Origin: JANLQX01 sp031368215
GTDB lineage: Bacteria; Actinomycetota; Acidimicrobiia; Acidimicrobiales; JANYDT01
Assembly (NCBI GenBank): GCA_031368215.1
Contig: JANLRD010000192.1
Location: forward strand, 1-26,323
DNA length: 26,323 nt
Reading direction: 5' to 3'
The notes beneath the pieces are model-generated. The model made no database searches. It saw nothing but the letters and a program-made list of their open reading frames with translations, and was not told where the DNA came from. Both the position numbers and the translations under genes were made by a program. Positions 14,438-21,899 of the stretch are shown here, piece after piece. The number at the start of each line of letters is the position of its first letter. Position 1 is the first letter of the stretch.

Positions 14438-16057
14438 ATGAGCGATGTCGAGCGTGCTTTGGCCCCGGCCCTGCGCCTTGGCCGCGGAACTCGCGAACCT
14501 GACCGCGCCTCCCCGGTGCTTGTCTCGAAATCGTGGGTCGGCGGCGTCGTCGCGGCCCTCGCGTTCGGGTCACTCGCTGCCTTCCTGGCCGGTGTCGCCC
14601 AGCCCGGGCACAGCGTGACCACCCGGAGGGGTGGATCAGGTCAGATGCTCAGCCTCGCGCTGCGGACACCGGGGGACACGGTCGCGGGACCAGTTGTCGA
14701 TGTCCGCCGCTCCACTGCTGCCGTTGCCGGACCGGCTCTCCCGGACGAGACAGCGCCGCAGCTCACGCTCGGGCCCCCGGACAGCCCGATCGAGGGCTAC
14801 GCCTCCACTGCGACCGTCCCCCTGGCGCGGCCGCTTCCACTGTTTCGCGAGTCCGACGCGGTCCAGGTCGTTCCGCCCGAAGGGATGGTCGCGACCGTCA
14901 CGGTGCCCTTGGCACCCGGCCCCACGGACGTCCCGTCGACCAGCGCGCCCCGCATCACAACCACGACTGCGGTCCCGGCCACGCGACCCGCCAAGAAGTC
15001 ACGATCCGACAAAGCGTCCGCGACAACGCAGGTCCCGAACGCCCAGCCCCTTGTCGTGCCACCTGAAGGTCTGGTGGTCGCCGCCCCCGGACTTTCCGTC
15101 GCTCCACCCTCACCCACCATCGCTCCGCCGCCCACAACTCCCCCTGCGACGACATCCGCCACGACGCCGGGACGGGCGACCGGGACCATCCCGTTCACTC
15201 CCCTGACACCCCAGACGGTGACTGCGGCAGCGGCGAGCCTTCCCACCACCACACCGCCCACCGCACCGCCCACCCTGGCACCCACCCTGGCATCCACACC
15301 ATCAGCACCCACCACCGCACCGCCCACCCTGGCACCCGCACCTTCAGTACCCACCACCGCAGCACCCACCACCGCAGCACCCACCACCGCAGCACCCACC
15401 ACCATTGCGCGAACCACGAGCACCACGCTCGTCTTCGTTCCACTTCCGCCGTCGACCGCGCCCCGGGTCGTCCAGACGCCCTCGGTCCCGCCGACATCGG
15501 CTCCAGCGTCCACGACCCCGAACAGCGCACCCGTCCGCGTTTCCGTCGGACCGCTCCCGACGATCGATGTCCGACCGGTCACCGAGACCCGCACCGCTCC
15601 CCCGCTCCCGGTCGGCATCGAGACGCCCGTCCCGACGACGACGCCGTTCTCCACCGAGCCGAAGACGTACACGTTCGTCGCTGCCACCGAACCGGCCCCG
15701 GCCGTGCACCCCCAGGCAGCCCTGGTCGTCGAAACGGCGAAATCACTCCTCGGCGCTCCGTATGCGTGGGGTGGTGAAGGTCCGGGCTATGACTGCTCGG
15801 GCCTGTCCCTCGTTGCCTGGCGCGCCGCCGGGGTGAAGCTCACCCACCAATCCCAGGCCCAGTTCACCTCAACGACGCGCATCAACCTGACCGACATCGC
15901 CCCGGGGGACCTCGTCTTCTACGGTGAGCCGATCCATCACCTCGGTATCTACATCGGCGACGGCAAGATGATCGAAGCCCCGAGGGCCGGGATCAACGTC
16001 CGAATCACCTCGATCAAGCGACGCGATCTCATCGGCATCGGGCGCGTCACCGGCTGA
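14438..16057 (+). CDS. NlpC/P60 peptidoglycan endopeptidase with Pro/Thr linker
   Basis: A 539-aa envelope enzyme. A short cytoplasmic N-terminus is followed by one membrane span or uncleaved signal (about 31-54, WVGGVVAALAFGSLAAFLAG), a disordered Pro/Thr/Ala linker of about 300 residues, and a C-terminal NlpC/P60 domain (about 425-539). Catalytic Cys453 lies in YDCSGLS and His501 in HHLGIYIG. It should cleave D-gamma-glutamyl-diaminopimelate bonds in cell-wall peptides during growth or division. The linker includes an APTTA repeat encoded by near-identical 15-bp DNA units. ATG 14438 has only a weak, distant GGGGAG. The long linker probably spans the wall. Confidence 0.9.
   Translation: MSDVERALAPALRLGRGTREPDRASPVLVSKSWVGGVVAALAFGSLAAFLAGVAQPGHSVTTRRGGSGQMLSLALRTPGDTVAGPVVDVRRSTAAVAGPALPDETAPQLTLGPPDSPIEGYASTATVPLARPLPLFRESDAVQVVPPEGMVATVTVPLAPGPTDVPSTSAPRITTTTAVPATRPAKKSRSDKASATTQVPNAQPLVVPPEGLVVAAPGLSVAPPSPTIAPPPTTPPATTSATTPGRATGTIPFTPLTPQTVTAAAASLPTTTPPTAPPTLAPTLASTPSAPTTAPPTLAPAPSVPTTAAPTTAAPTTAAPTTIARTTSTTLVFVPLPPSTAPRVVQTPSVPPTSAPASTTPNSAPVRVSVGPLPTIDVRPVTETRTAPPLPVGIETPVPTTTPFSTEPKTYTFVAATEPAPAVHPQAALVVETAKSLLGAPYAWGGEGPGYDCSGLSLVAWRAAGVKLTHQSQAQFTSTTRINLTDIAPGDLVFYGEPIHHLGIYIGDGKMIEAPRAGINVRITSIKRRDLIGIGRVTG
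15349..15408 (+). repeat. In-frame 15-bp tandem repeat (VNTR) coding APTTA
   Basis: Three identical ACCCACCACCGCAGC units (15349-15393) and a fourth variant unit (15394-15408) lie in the NlpC/P60 linker. The 15-bp length keeps the frame, so copy-number change would alter linker length only. Confidence 0.85.
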
Positions 16058-16132
16058 CCCGGGCCAACGGTGCCGCCCCGGGGAATACGGGGATCGGGGC
16101 ATGTCGATCCGGTGCACGTTCGGCCGTGGGCC

Positions 16133-16138
16133 TACGAT
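16133..16138 (+). promoter_or_regulatory. -10 box of the quinone oxidoreductase gene
   Basis: TACGAT is followed by 9 bases and ATG 16148, with no Shine-Dalgarno. It is a leaderless or very short-leader start. Confidence 0.45.
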
Positions 16139-16147
16139 CACGGACCC

Positions 16148-17098
16148 ATGCGCGCCGCCACCATCACTACCCCGACCCTCACCGTCCAGGAGCGCCCTGA
16201 TCCCGTTCCCGGCATGGGCGAGGTACTGATCCGAGTTCGGGCCGCCGGCCTCAACAACGCCGACCTCATGCAGATCGCCGGGCTCTACCCTGCGCCGCCC
16301 GGGGCTCCGGCAGACATCCCCGGCCTCGAGCTCGCCGGGGAGGTCATCGGCGCGGGGCCCGGAGCGACCCGGTTCTCCGTCGGTGACCGGGTCATGGCCG
16401 TGGTCGGCGGCGGCGGGCTCGCCGAACTGGCCGTCGTCCACGAACGGACGCTGCTTCCCGTCCCCGCCAGCGTGTCGTGGGAAACCGCCGGGGGCTTCCC
16501 CGAAGCGTTCACGACCGCTCACGATGCCCTGTTCACCCAGTGCGGCCTGCAGATGGGTGAGCGGGTCTGTATCCACGGAGCGGCCGGAGGTGTCGGCGTG
16601 GCCAGCGTGCAACTCGCCGCTGCCACAGGAGCGACCGTGGTGGCGACGGTCCGGGACCCGGCCCGCCGGGCCGCGGTGGAGGCGCTCGCCCCTGGACAGG
16701 TCATCGCCGTCGATCCGGCCGCATTCACCGAGCACGGTCCCTTCGACGTGATCTTGGAGCTCATCGGCGCTACGAACCTCGCCGCCAATCTCGCCTCGCT
16801 CTGCATCGGCGGCCGCATCAGCATCATCGGGGTCGGTGGAGGAGGATCCAAGACCGAGATCGACCTGCTGGCGATCATGACGAAACGGGCACGGATCCAC
16901 GGATCCACACTTCGCGCCCGGCCACTCGAACAGAAGGCCGACGCAGCACGACGCGTGGAGACCCAGGTCCTCCCCCATCTCGCGTCGGGTCGCTTGCAGG
17001 TCCCCGTGACGGCAACGTTCGGCCTCGACGAGGTGGCAGGCGCGTACGACCGCTTCCGGGAGGGTCTGAAATTCGGCAAGATCATCGTGCTGCCGTGA
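16148..17098 (+). CDS. Zinc-independent quinone oxidoreductase (MDR family)
   Basis: A 316-aa medium-chain dehydrogenase/reductase of the QOR group. The N-terminal GroES-like domain contains VRAAGLNNADLMQIAGLYP and PGLELAGEV (about residues 30-70). The Rossmann domain contains the NADPH loop GAAGGVGVAS (about 143-152). The zinc-ligand Cys cluster of alcohol dehydrogenases is absent. Homologues reduce quinones or enones with NADPH; the substrate here cannot be told. ATG 16148 gives the expected N-terminus. The CDP-alcohol phosphatidyltransferase gene begins 28 bases after its stop, so they may share a transcript. Confidence 0.9.
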   Translation: MRAATITTPTLTVQERPDPVPGMGEVLIRVRAAGLNNADLMQIAGLYPAPPGAPADIPGLELAGEVIGAGPGATRFSVGDRVMAVVGGGGLAELAVVHERTLLPVPASVSWETAGGFPEAFTTAHDALFTQCGLQMGERVCIHGAAGGVGVASVQLAAATGATVVATVRDPARRAAVEALAPGQVIAVDPAAFTEHGPFDVILELIGATNLAANLASLCIGGRISIIGVGGGGSKTEIDLLAIMTKRARIHGSTLRARPLEQKADAARRVETQVLPHLASGRLQVPVTATFGLDEVAGAYDRFREGLKFGKIIVLP

Positions 17099-17126
17099 GC
17101 CGCCCGGCGATCCCGCCGACCGTTCC

Positions 17127-17939
17127 GTGAACGCCATCGATGTCAACGCCGCAATCGCCGCGACGACGTTGCATCGCGACCGTTTCTACGGTCCTGGGCT
17201 GCTCGTCATCGGCGTGGCTGCCGTACTCGTCATCGGTCACGGCCTTCGGTTCCGACATCCGGTCACCTCGCCTCCGGTCGACCTCCCCGGTTGGTTTGCG
17301 CAGTGGCAGGTCCAGCACAACGCCCCGGACGTCGACCCGGCGAAGACGACGGTGCTGCGCGGCTTTCTCACCTTCACGTACCGATTGGCCCGACCCCTCG
17401 CCCGTCGCGGCGTGTCCCCGACCTCGGTCACCTTTGCCGGGCTCTGGCTCGCGGCCCTCGTCCCGGTCACGGCGATGCGCCTGCCACTCGTCGCCGCGGC
17501 GATCTGCGCAGTGAGCTCGGTGGTGGATGGCGTCGACGGCGCGGTCGCCGGCCTCACCGGGCGTGCCACCCGATCGGGGTTCGTTCTCGACTCCTTCGTG
17601 GACCGACTGGCCGAAGCGGCATTCTTCGGCGCGCTTGTTGCCGCCGGCGCCGACGCAAGGGCTGCCGCGGCTGGCTGGGCGGGCGTGATGATGCTCGAAT
17701 ACACGAGGGCCCGGGCCGGCAACGCTGGTCTGGGTGAGATCGGCATCGTCACGATCGCCGAACGCCCCACACGGGTGCTCTGCGTCGTCTTCGGTCTGAT
17801 CGGCGCAGGAGTCCAACCCGATCATGCGACCGCCACCACGACGACCGCTGCGCTGGTCGCTGCCGGGACGGCGATCGTCGGCATCGGCCAACTCGCCGTG
17901 CATCTTCATCATCGGTTCCACGACGAATCCATTCGCTGA
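17127..17939 (+). CDS. CDP-alcohol phosphatidyltransferase family membrane protein
   Basis: A 270-aa membrane enzyme of phospholipid synthesis, which moves a phosphatidyl group from CDP-diacylglycerol to an alcohol. After one span near residues 20-37 comes a cytoplasmic stretch, then the catalytic motif DGVDGAVAG ... GFVLDSFVD (about residues 134-160) with all four metal-binding Asp. The consensus is DxxDGxxAR; here the Arg is Gly. Downstream IVTIAERPTRVL is typical of the family. Further hydrophobic segments occupy the C-terminal half. The headgroup acceptor (inositol phosphate, glycerol phosphate or other) is not clear. GTG 17127 is the first start after the upstream stop. It probably follows the QOR gene in an operon. 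Confidence 0.85.
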   Translation: MNAIDVNAAIAATTLHRDRFYGPGLLVIGVAAVLVIGHGLRFRHPVTSPPVDLPGWFAQWQVQHNAPDVDPAKTTVLRGFLTFTYRLARPLARRGVSPTSVTFAGLWLAALVPVTAMRLPLVAAAICAVSSVVDGVDGAVAGLTGRATRSGFVLDSFVDRLAEAAFFGALVAAGADARAAAAGWAGVMMLEYTRARAGNAGLGEIGIVTIAERPTRVLCVVFGLIGAGVQPDHATATTTTAALVAAGTAIVGIGQLAVHLHHRFHDESIR

Positions 17940-18251
17940 CCCACGGAGACCGCGTCCGCCGGGTCTCTCACGCAACAACGGCCGGTCGCAGCCCCCCAGC
18001 AGCGACCGACCGTCGACTTCACCGAGGAGGACGCCTCGGATCCCCGGACTTTGCGTCTACGCCGAAATGTATCGCCTTTCGCGCCGCTCCCATCGCCTTC
18101 TCGTCGCCGCAGACGCGGCTGACCGAACCAGAGCGGCGGCGGTACCTGGCTCGGCGGTCAAGGTTCACGCGCGAAAGCCGAGAACAGTGTCGTGGAACAG
18201 CGATACTGGTAAGGCGCCGGTATCCCCGAACCGGCTTGGAGGTTTTTGCGC
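17940..18251. promoter_or_regulatory. Intergenic leader upstream of the L,D-transpeptidase
   Basis: About 310 bases without a convincing gene. GAGACC (17946-17951) and GGTCTC (17962-17967) form a 6-bp hairpin just after the upstream stop, a candidate terminator. GATACTGG (18202-18209) and CCGGTATC (18217-18224) form an 8-bp stem with one G-T pair, ending 13 bases before the GGAGG ribosome site (18238-18242). The second could affect translation of the transpeptidase. Confidence 0.4.
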
Positions 18252-19394
18252 GTGCAGCACCACCATTTTCGTCGATCGTCGAGGAGAGCTGCGTCGCTCA
18301 TCGCCGCCGGCGTTCTCCTTGCCGTCGTGGCGTCCGCCACGCCCGCCAACGCCGACCCGAAGCCCGGCTCCTCCGGCCGACCCGCCGGGCCGACCTTCGC
18401 TCCCCCCGGCCCGCGCCCAACCGCGCCAACGTCCCCGGTCGCGAAATCGACGGCGAACGCGTCGGCACCGAAACGCAGCACCGCCGCGAACAGCGGCGTC
18501 GGATCGGGCGCGCGAGGAACCGCGGTGCTCGAAGTCCAGAGCCTGCTCCAGGCGGCCCGCTATGACATCAACGTGGCCGACGGCAGCTTCGGCGACCAGA
18601 CGTTCCACGCCGTGATGGCCTTCCAGAAGGCCAACGGGCTGGCGCGGACCGGCCGGGTCAGCGCCCAGACCCTCGACGCGTTGCGCTCCGGGCTCACGCC
18701 ACCCCCGATCGTCCCCGACGGCGGACCCGACCGCATCGAGGTGTCGCTCCCCAAGCAATACCTCGCGTTGTACCGAGGCGGCGCGCTCCTACGCATCTTG
18801 TCGATCTCGACCGGCGACGGCCGGCCGTTCTGCACCCTGGACCCGGAAACCGGGGAGACGGCGTGCGACAAGGCAATCACGCCGCCGGGGTCGTTCCGGG
18901 TCACGCGCCGTGTCATCGGATGGCGCGAATCGAAACTCGGGCTCATGTACAACCCCCTGTACTTCAATGGGGGAATTGCCGTCCACGGCGCTCCTTCGGT
19001 GCCCGGTCGGCCGGCGTCGCACGGCTGTGTGCGCATCCCCATGGTGTCGGCCGACTACATGCCGACCGTCGTCCCCGACGGCATGCCGGTCTACGTCTCC
19101 GACGGCGTGACCCCGCTCCGGGTGATCTCGTCGAAGATCGCTCCGGCCGACGTCTGGCCGGGCAGCGACCCCCTGGCCACGAAAGTCCCTCCGACAACCG
19201 TCGTCCCTGGGACGCCCGCCACGACGACGACCCCGCCCGCCGGGGCAACCACCGTTCCGGGCCAGACCACGACGACAACCCCGGCACCGACGACGACAAT
19301 CGGGTCCACGTTGGCGCCTACGACAACCACGACCCCCGCACCCACGTTCGTGCGCTCGCTCACTACCACGACTGTGGCGGGCGCCCCGGTCTGA
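18252..19394 (+). CDS. Secreted L,D-transpeptidase (PG-binding + YkuD)
   Basis: A 380-aa exported enzyme that forms 3-3 peptidoglycan cross-links. The signal peptide has RRSSRR, a hydrophobic ASLIAAGVLLAVVASA core and a likely cut after ANA. A Pro/Ala linker leads to a peptidoglycan-binding domain (about 95-150: VLEVQSLLQAARYDINVADG, AVMAFQKANGL) and a YkuD catalytic domain (about 165-285) with HGAPSVPGRPASHGCVRI, the catalytic Cys being near residue 258. A Thr/Pro-rich tail of about 80 residues ends the protein. GTG 18252 is chosen because GGAGG lies 9 bases upstream; TTG 18246 is too close. Known YkuD enzymes are inhibited by carbapenems. Confidence 0.93.
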   Translation: MQHHHFRRSSRRAASLIAAGVLLAVVASATPANADPKPGSSGRPAGPTFAPPGPRPTAPTSPVAKSTANASAPKRSTAANSGVGSGARGTAVLEVQSLLQAARYDINVADGSFGDQTFHAVMAFQKANGLARTGRVSAQTLDALRSGLTPPPIVPDGGPDRIEVSLPKQYLALYRGGALLRILSISTGDGRPFCTLDPETGETACDKAITPPGSFRVTRRVIGWRESKLGLMYNPLYFNGGIAVHGAPSVPGRPASHGCVRIPMVSADYMPTVVPDGMPVYVSDGVTPLRVISSKIAPADVWPGSDPLATKVPPTTVVPGTPATTTTPPAGATTVPGQTTTTTPAPTTTIGSTLAPTTTTTPAPTFVRSLTTTTVAGAPV

Positions 19395-19437
19395 GCGACG
19401 GACCTGTCCGGGGCGTCTACGAGAGGGCGCCGACCGC

Positions 19438-20223
19438 CTACAGATCAGCGAACGGATCGTCGTAGCCGGCGTCCACGGGCGGGATCCCCGCGAGGGCGAA
19501 GTAGGGCTCGTAGCCCGTCGTCTCCAGCTCGATGGCCAACTCCGGGCCTCCGGAGTGAACGATTCGTCCGCCGACGAAGATGTGGACGACATCGGGGACG
19601 AGTTCGGTGAGGAGACGCTGGTAGTGGGTGATGGCGATCACCGACATCCCGCGTTCGGCGGTTGCCTCCTTCACGCGACGACTCACGGCGCGGAGCGCGT
19701 CGACGTCGAGCCCGGAGTCGACCTCGTCGAGTATGGCGACAGCAGGCTGCAGCACACCGAGCTGAATCGTCTCGTTGCGCTTCTTCTCGCCACCGGAGAG
19801 GTCGACGTTGAGCGCCCGTTGCAGGAATGCCACATCGAACCCGATCCGGTCGGCCTCCTCCTCCATCAGTGCCATGACGTGGTCGGCGTCGTCGTTCCGG
19901 CCACCGGCACGCAGGGCAGCGGCGAGCATGTCGGCCGGCTGCACGCCCGGCACCTCGGTCGGATACTGCATGCCGAGGAAGATGCCGGCCTGCACGCGTT
20001 CCCACGTGGGGAGGGTGAGCAATTCGCGACCGTTGAGGATCGCCGACCCACTGATGTCCTGGTACCCGGGCCGGCCGAGCAGCACGTGACCGAGGGTGGA
20101 CTTGCCCGACCCGTTCGGTCCCATGACCGCGTGGACTTCGCCGTCGGGCACCACCAGGTCCACGCCGCGCAGGATCTCGCGGCCGGGGATGGAAGCCTTC
20201 AGGTTGGTGATGGAGAGAGTCAT
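19438..20223 (-). CDS. sufC: SUF Fe-S assembly ATPase SufC
   Basis: A 261-aa ABC-type ATPase of the SufBCD scaffold, which builds Fe-S clusters. Walker A is GPNGSGKST (about 35-43), the ABC signature is DLSGGEKKRNE, Walker B is AILDEVDSGLD and the switch is AITHYQRLL, all typical of SufC; the Q-loop is in MQYPTEVPG. Length is normal. ATG 20223 overlaps the Rieske gene's stop by four bases (ATGA), so it is coupled to it. It is the last suf gene here: no sufS or sufU follows, and the next gene is the convergent L,D-transpeptidase. Confidence 0.97.
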   Translation of the reverse strand: MTLSITNLKASIPGREILRGVDLVVPDGEVHAVMGPNGSGKSTLGHVLLGRPGYQDISGSAILNGRELLTLPTWERVQAGIFLGMQYPTEVPGVQPADMLAAALRAGGRNDDADHVMALMEEEADRIGFDVAFLQRALNVDLSGGEKKRNETIQLGVLQPAVAILDEVDSGLDVDALRAVSRRVKEATAERGMSVIAITHYQRLLTELVPDVVHIFVGGRIVHSGGPELAIELETTGYEPYFALAGIPPVDAGYDDPFADL

Positions 20224-20573
20224 GAGGGAGAACCTTCGACGGCCGGATCGAGGGTGAGGAACACGTCGTCACCCAGCGTTTCGATGTGATGGACGGGCAC
20301 CGGCCGGGTGGCCGGGAACGACTGGGGCTCGCCGGTGGTGAGGGAGAAGGTGCTTCCGTGCTTGGGGCACTCGAGCTCGCACTCGTCCTCCCAGATGGTG
20401 CCGTCGGAGAGCGAGACGTTGGCGTGGCTGCAACGGTCGCCGATGGCGTAGAGGGTGTCGCCGATGCGGATCACGGCTACGGCATGGACGGTGTCACCGG
20501 TGCCGACGACCTCGACCCGGGTCACCGTGGACGGCGCGAAGTCGGCCGGGGCTCCAATGCGGTGGCGGGCCAT
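20220..20573 (-). CDS. Rieske [2Fe-2S] ferredoxin of the SUF operon
   Basis: A 117-aa small Rieske ferredoxin. Cluster ligands are in RCSHANVSLSDG (Cys-x-His) and ECPKHGSTF (Cys-x-x-His). The protein is all-beta with no transmembrane segment, so it is a soluble electron carrier like dioxygenase ferredoxins. Genes of this type are often found between sufD and sufC in actinobacteria; its role there, probably electron or cluster supply, is inferred. ATG 20573 overlaps the sufD stop by one base (TGATG) and its own stop overlaps sufC's start, so sufD, this gene and sufC are tightly coupled. Confidence 0.93.
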   Translation of the reverse strand: MARHRIGAPADFAPSTVTRVEVVGTGDTVHAVAVIRIGDTLYAIGDRCSHANVSLSDGTIWEDECELECPKHGSTFSLTTGEPQSFPATRPVPVHHIETLGDDVFLTLDPAVEGSPS

Positions 20574-21751
20574 CAGGTCGTCCGCCGGGAGAGGGCGCGG
20601 CGATCGAACTTGTCGCCGACGGCAGCGACGAGCTCGGCTCGCAACGCGTCGTCGGGCACGCGGTTGAGGAGGTCGGCGAAGAACCCGAGCACGATCAGGC
20701 GTTCCGCCTCGCTGGGCGGCACGCCACGACTCTCGAGGTAGTACCGGTGGTCCTCGTCGATGGGTCCGACCGCAGAGGCGTGGGAGCACTTCACGTCGTT
20801 GTTCTCGATCTCGAGGTTCGGCACGGATTCCGCCGACGACTCGGGTGAGAGCAGGAGGTTGCGGTTCGTCTGATGGGCAACCGTGCCCCGTGCGTCCTTG
20901 GCGATGTGGATCAGCCCGGAGTACACGGACCGGGCACGATCGTCGACGGCACCCTTGAAAAGCAGGTCGGAGGTGGTCCGGGGGGCGAGGTGATCCTGGC
21001 GGGTACGGAAGTCGTGGACCTGGTCGTCGCCGGCGAAGTACACGGCAAGGAGTTCGTTGTGGGCACCGCGGTCGGTGGCTCGGGCGGTCGTCTCCAGACG
21101 GGCATACGCGCCCCCGAGCGCGACCGCGACCGACGAGAGCGTGGCGTCGCGTCGCGTCGTGGCAACAAGGGAACCGACGAACCAATCCTTCTCGTCGACG
21201 AGCTGGACCGACGCGTGTCGAAGCCGCGCCCCGTCACCGAGATCGAGCACGGTTCGAGCTACCAGGAGCGCTGCTTCCCGATCGGATGTGTCCGACCGGA
21301 ACTCCTCGATGACCGTGGCGCTGCTGTTCACGCCGAGCACCACCCGAACCGAGGTGCCAGCGGTGCCGGACTCCGAAAGGGTCGTCGTGATCCGGATCGG
21401 TTCTGCCAATTCGGCGTTCGCCGGCACGCGGATGACGATCCGTGATGCCGTGCGAGCAAGGCCCAGCGCGTCGAAGTACTCGGGATCGACGGGGAGATCG
21501 GTGTCGCTCTCGACGCGAACGCCTCTCGCTGCGGCTGACGCCGGCAGGTCCACGACCGAGGCGACGACAGCTGACGGATCGTTCGACGACGAGAACTTCG
21601 ACGCGTCGAACCGATCGATCCCGCTGTAGCGCCACAACTCCTCAGCCTCCGAGGGCGGGGTGGAACGAGCCAGATCGACGGCACCCCGGAGACGAAGCTC
21701 GAGGGTGCGCTCGGGATCGAGCACGGGCACAGAGACGGGATCCGCAGACAG
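20573..21751 (-). CDS. sufD: SUF Fe-S assembly scaffold protein SufD
   Basis: About 392 aa. The C-terminal half is the SufB/SufD beta-helix, with FRTRQDHLAPRTTSDLLFKG and SVYSGLIHIAKDARGTVAHQ, followed by NLEIENNDVKCSHASAVGPI, DEDHRYYLESRGVPPSEAER and the LIVLGFFADLL helix, all typical of SufD. It partners SufB and SufC in cluster assembly. The start is ambiguous. AAGGAG lies 7 bases before an in-frame CTG at 21751, the best-placed start; GTG 21730 (385 aa) and GTG 21724 are alternatives. No ATG fits. The frame stays open far upstream (to 23653) antisense to another gene, but that part has no SufD homology. A TACACT -10 is at 21779-21784. Confidence 0.93.
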   Translation of the reverse strand: MSADPVSVPVLDPERTLELRLRGAVDLARSTPPSEAEELWRYSGIDRFDASKFSSSNDPSAVVASVVDLPASAAARGVRVESDTDLPVDPEYFDALGLARTASRIVIRVPANAELAEPIRITTTLSESGTAGTSVRVVLGVNSSATVIEEFRSDTSDREAALLVARTVLDLGDGARLRHASVQLVDEKDWFVGSLVATTRRDATLSSVAVALGGAYARLETTARATDRGAHNELLAVYFAGDDQVHDFRTRQDHLAPRTTSDLLFKGAVDDRARSVYSGLIHIAKDARGTVAHQTNRNLLLSPESSAESVPNLEIENNDVKCSHASAVGPIDEDHRYYLESRGVPPSEAERLIVLGFFADLLNRVPDDALRAELVAAVGDKFDRRALSRRTT

Positions 21752-21899
21752 AAAACAACTCCTTGCAGGGGGATGACCAGTGTACCGGCGCGGTTCTCTT
21801 TGCTTCGCGCGACAACAGCCCGACAGGAAAACAGTCCGCAGGCTCAAGCATGAGTTCCCGTTCGCCGATGCAAGCACCAGAACCACTGGAAGGCGACCA
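21752..21899. promoter_or_regulatory. Divergent spacer between sufD and the Trp-rich protein gene
   Basis: A 148-base stretch holding the sufD promoter and ribosome site on one side. On the other side is the GGAAGG ribosome site of the plus-strand gene, 6 bases before ATG 21900. I see no clear plus-strand -10 and no repeats. Confidence 0.35.
21779..21784 (-). promoter_or_regulatory. -10 box for the sufD-Rieske-sufC operon
   Basis: TACACT on the minus strand lies 27 bases before the preferred sufD start, followed by AAGGAG at the right distance. It suggests these three genes have their own promoter, separate from sufB. No clear -35. Confidence 0.4.

Noticed and set aside
14797..15687. Gly/Val-rich 296-aa frame opposite the NlpC/P60 linker
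   Set aside because: It is the antisense of the Pro/Thr repeats; the sense frame has a membrane span and the catalytic domain.
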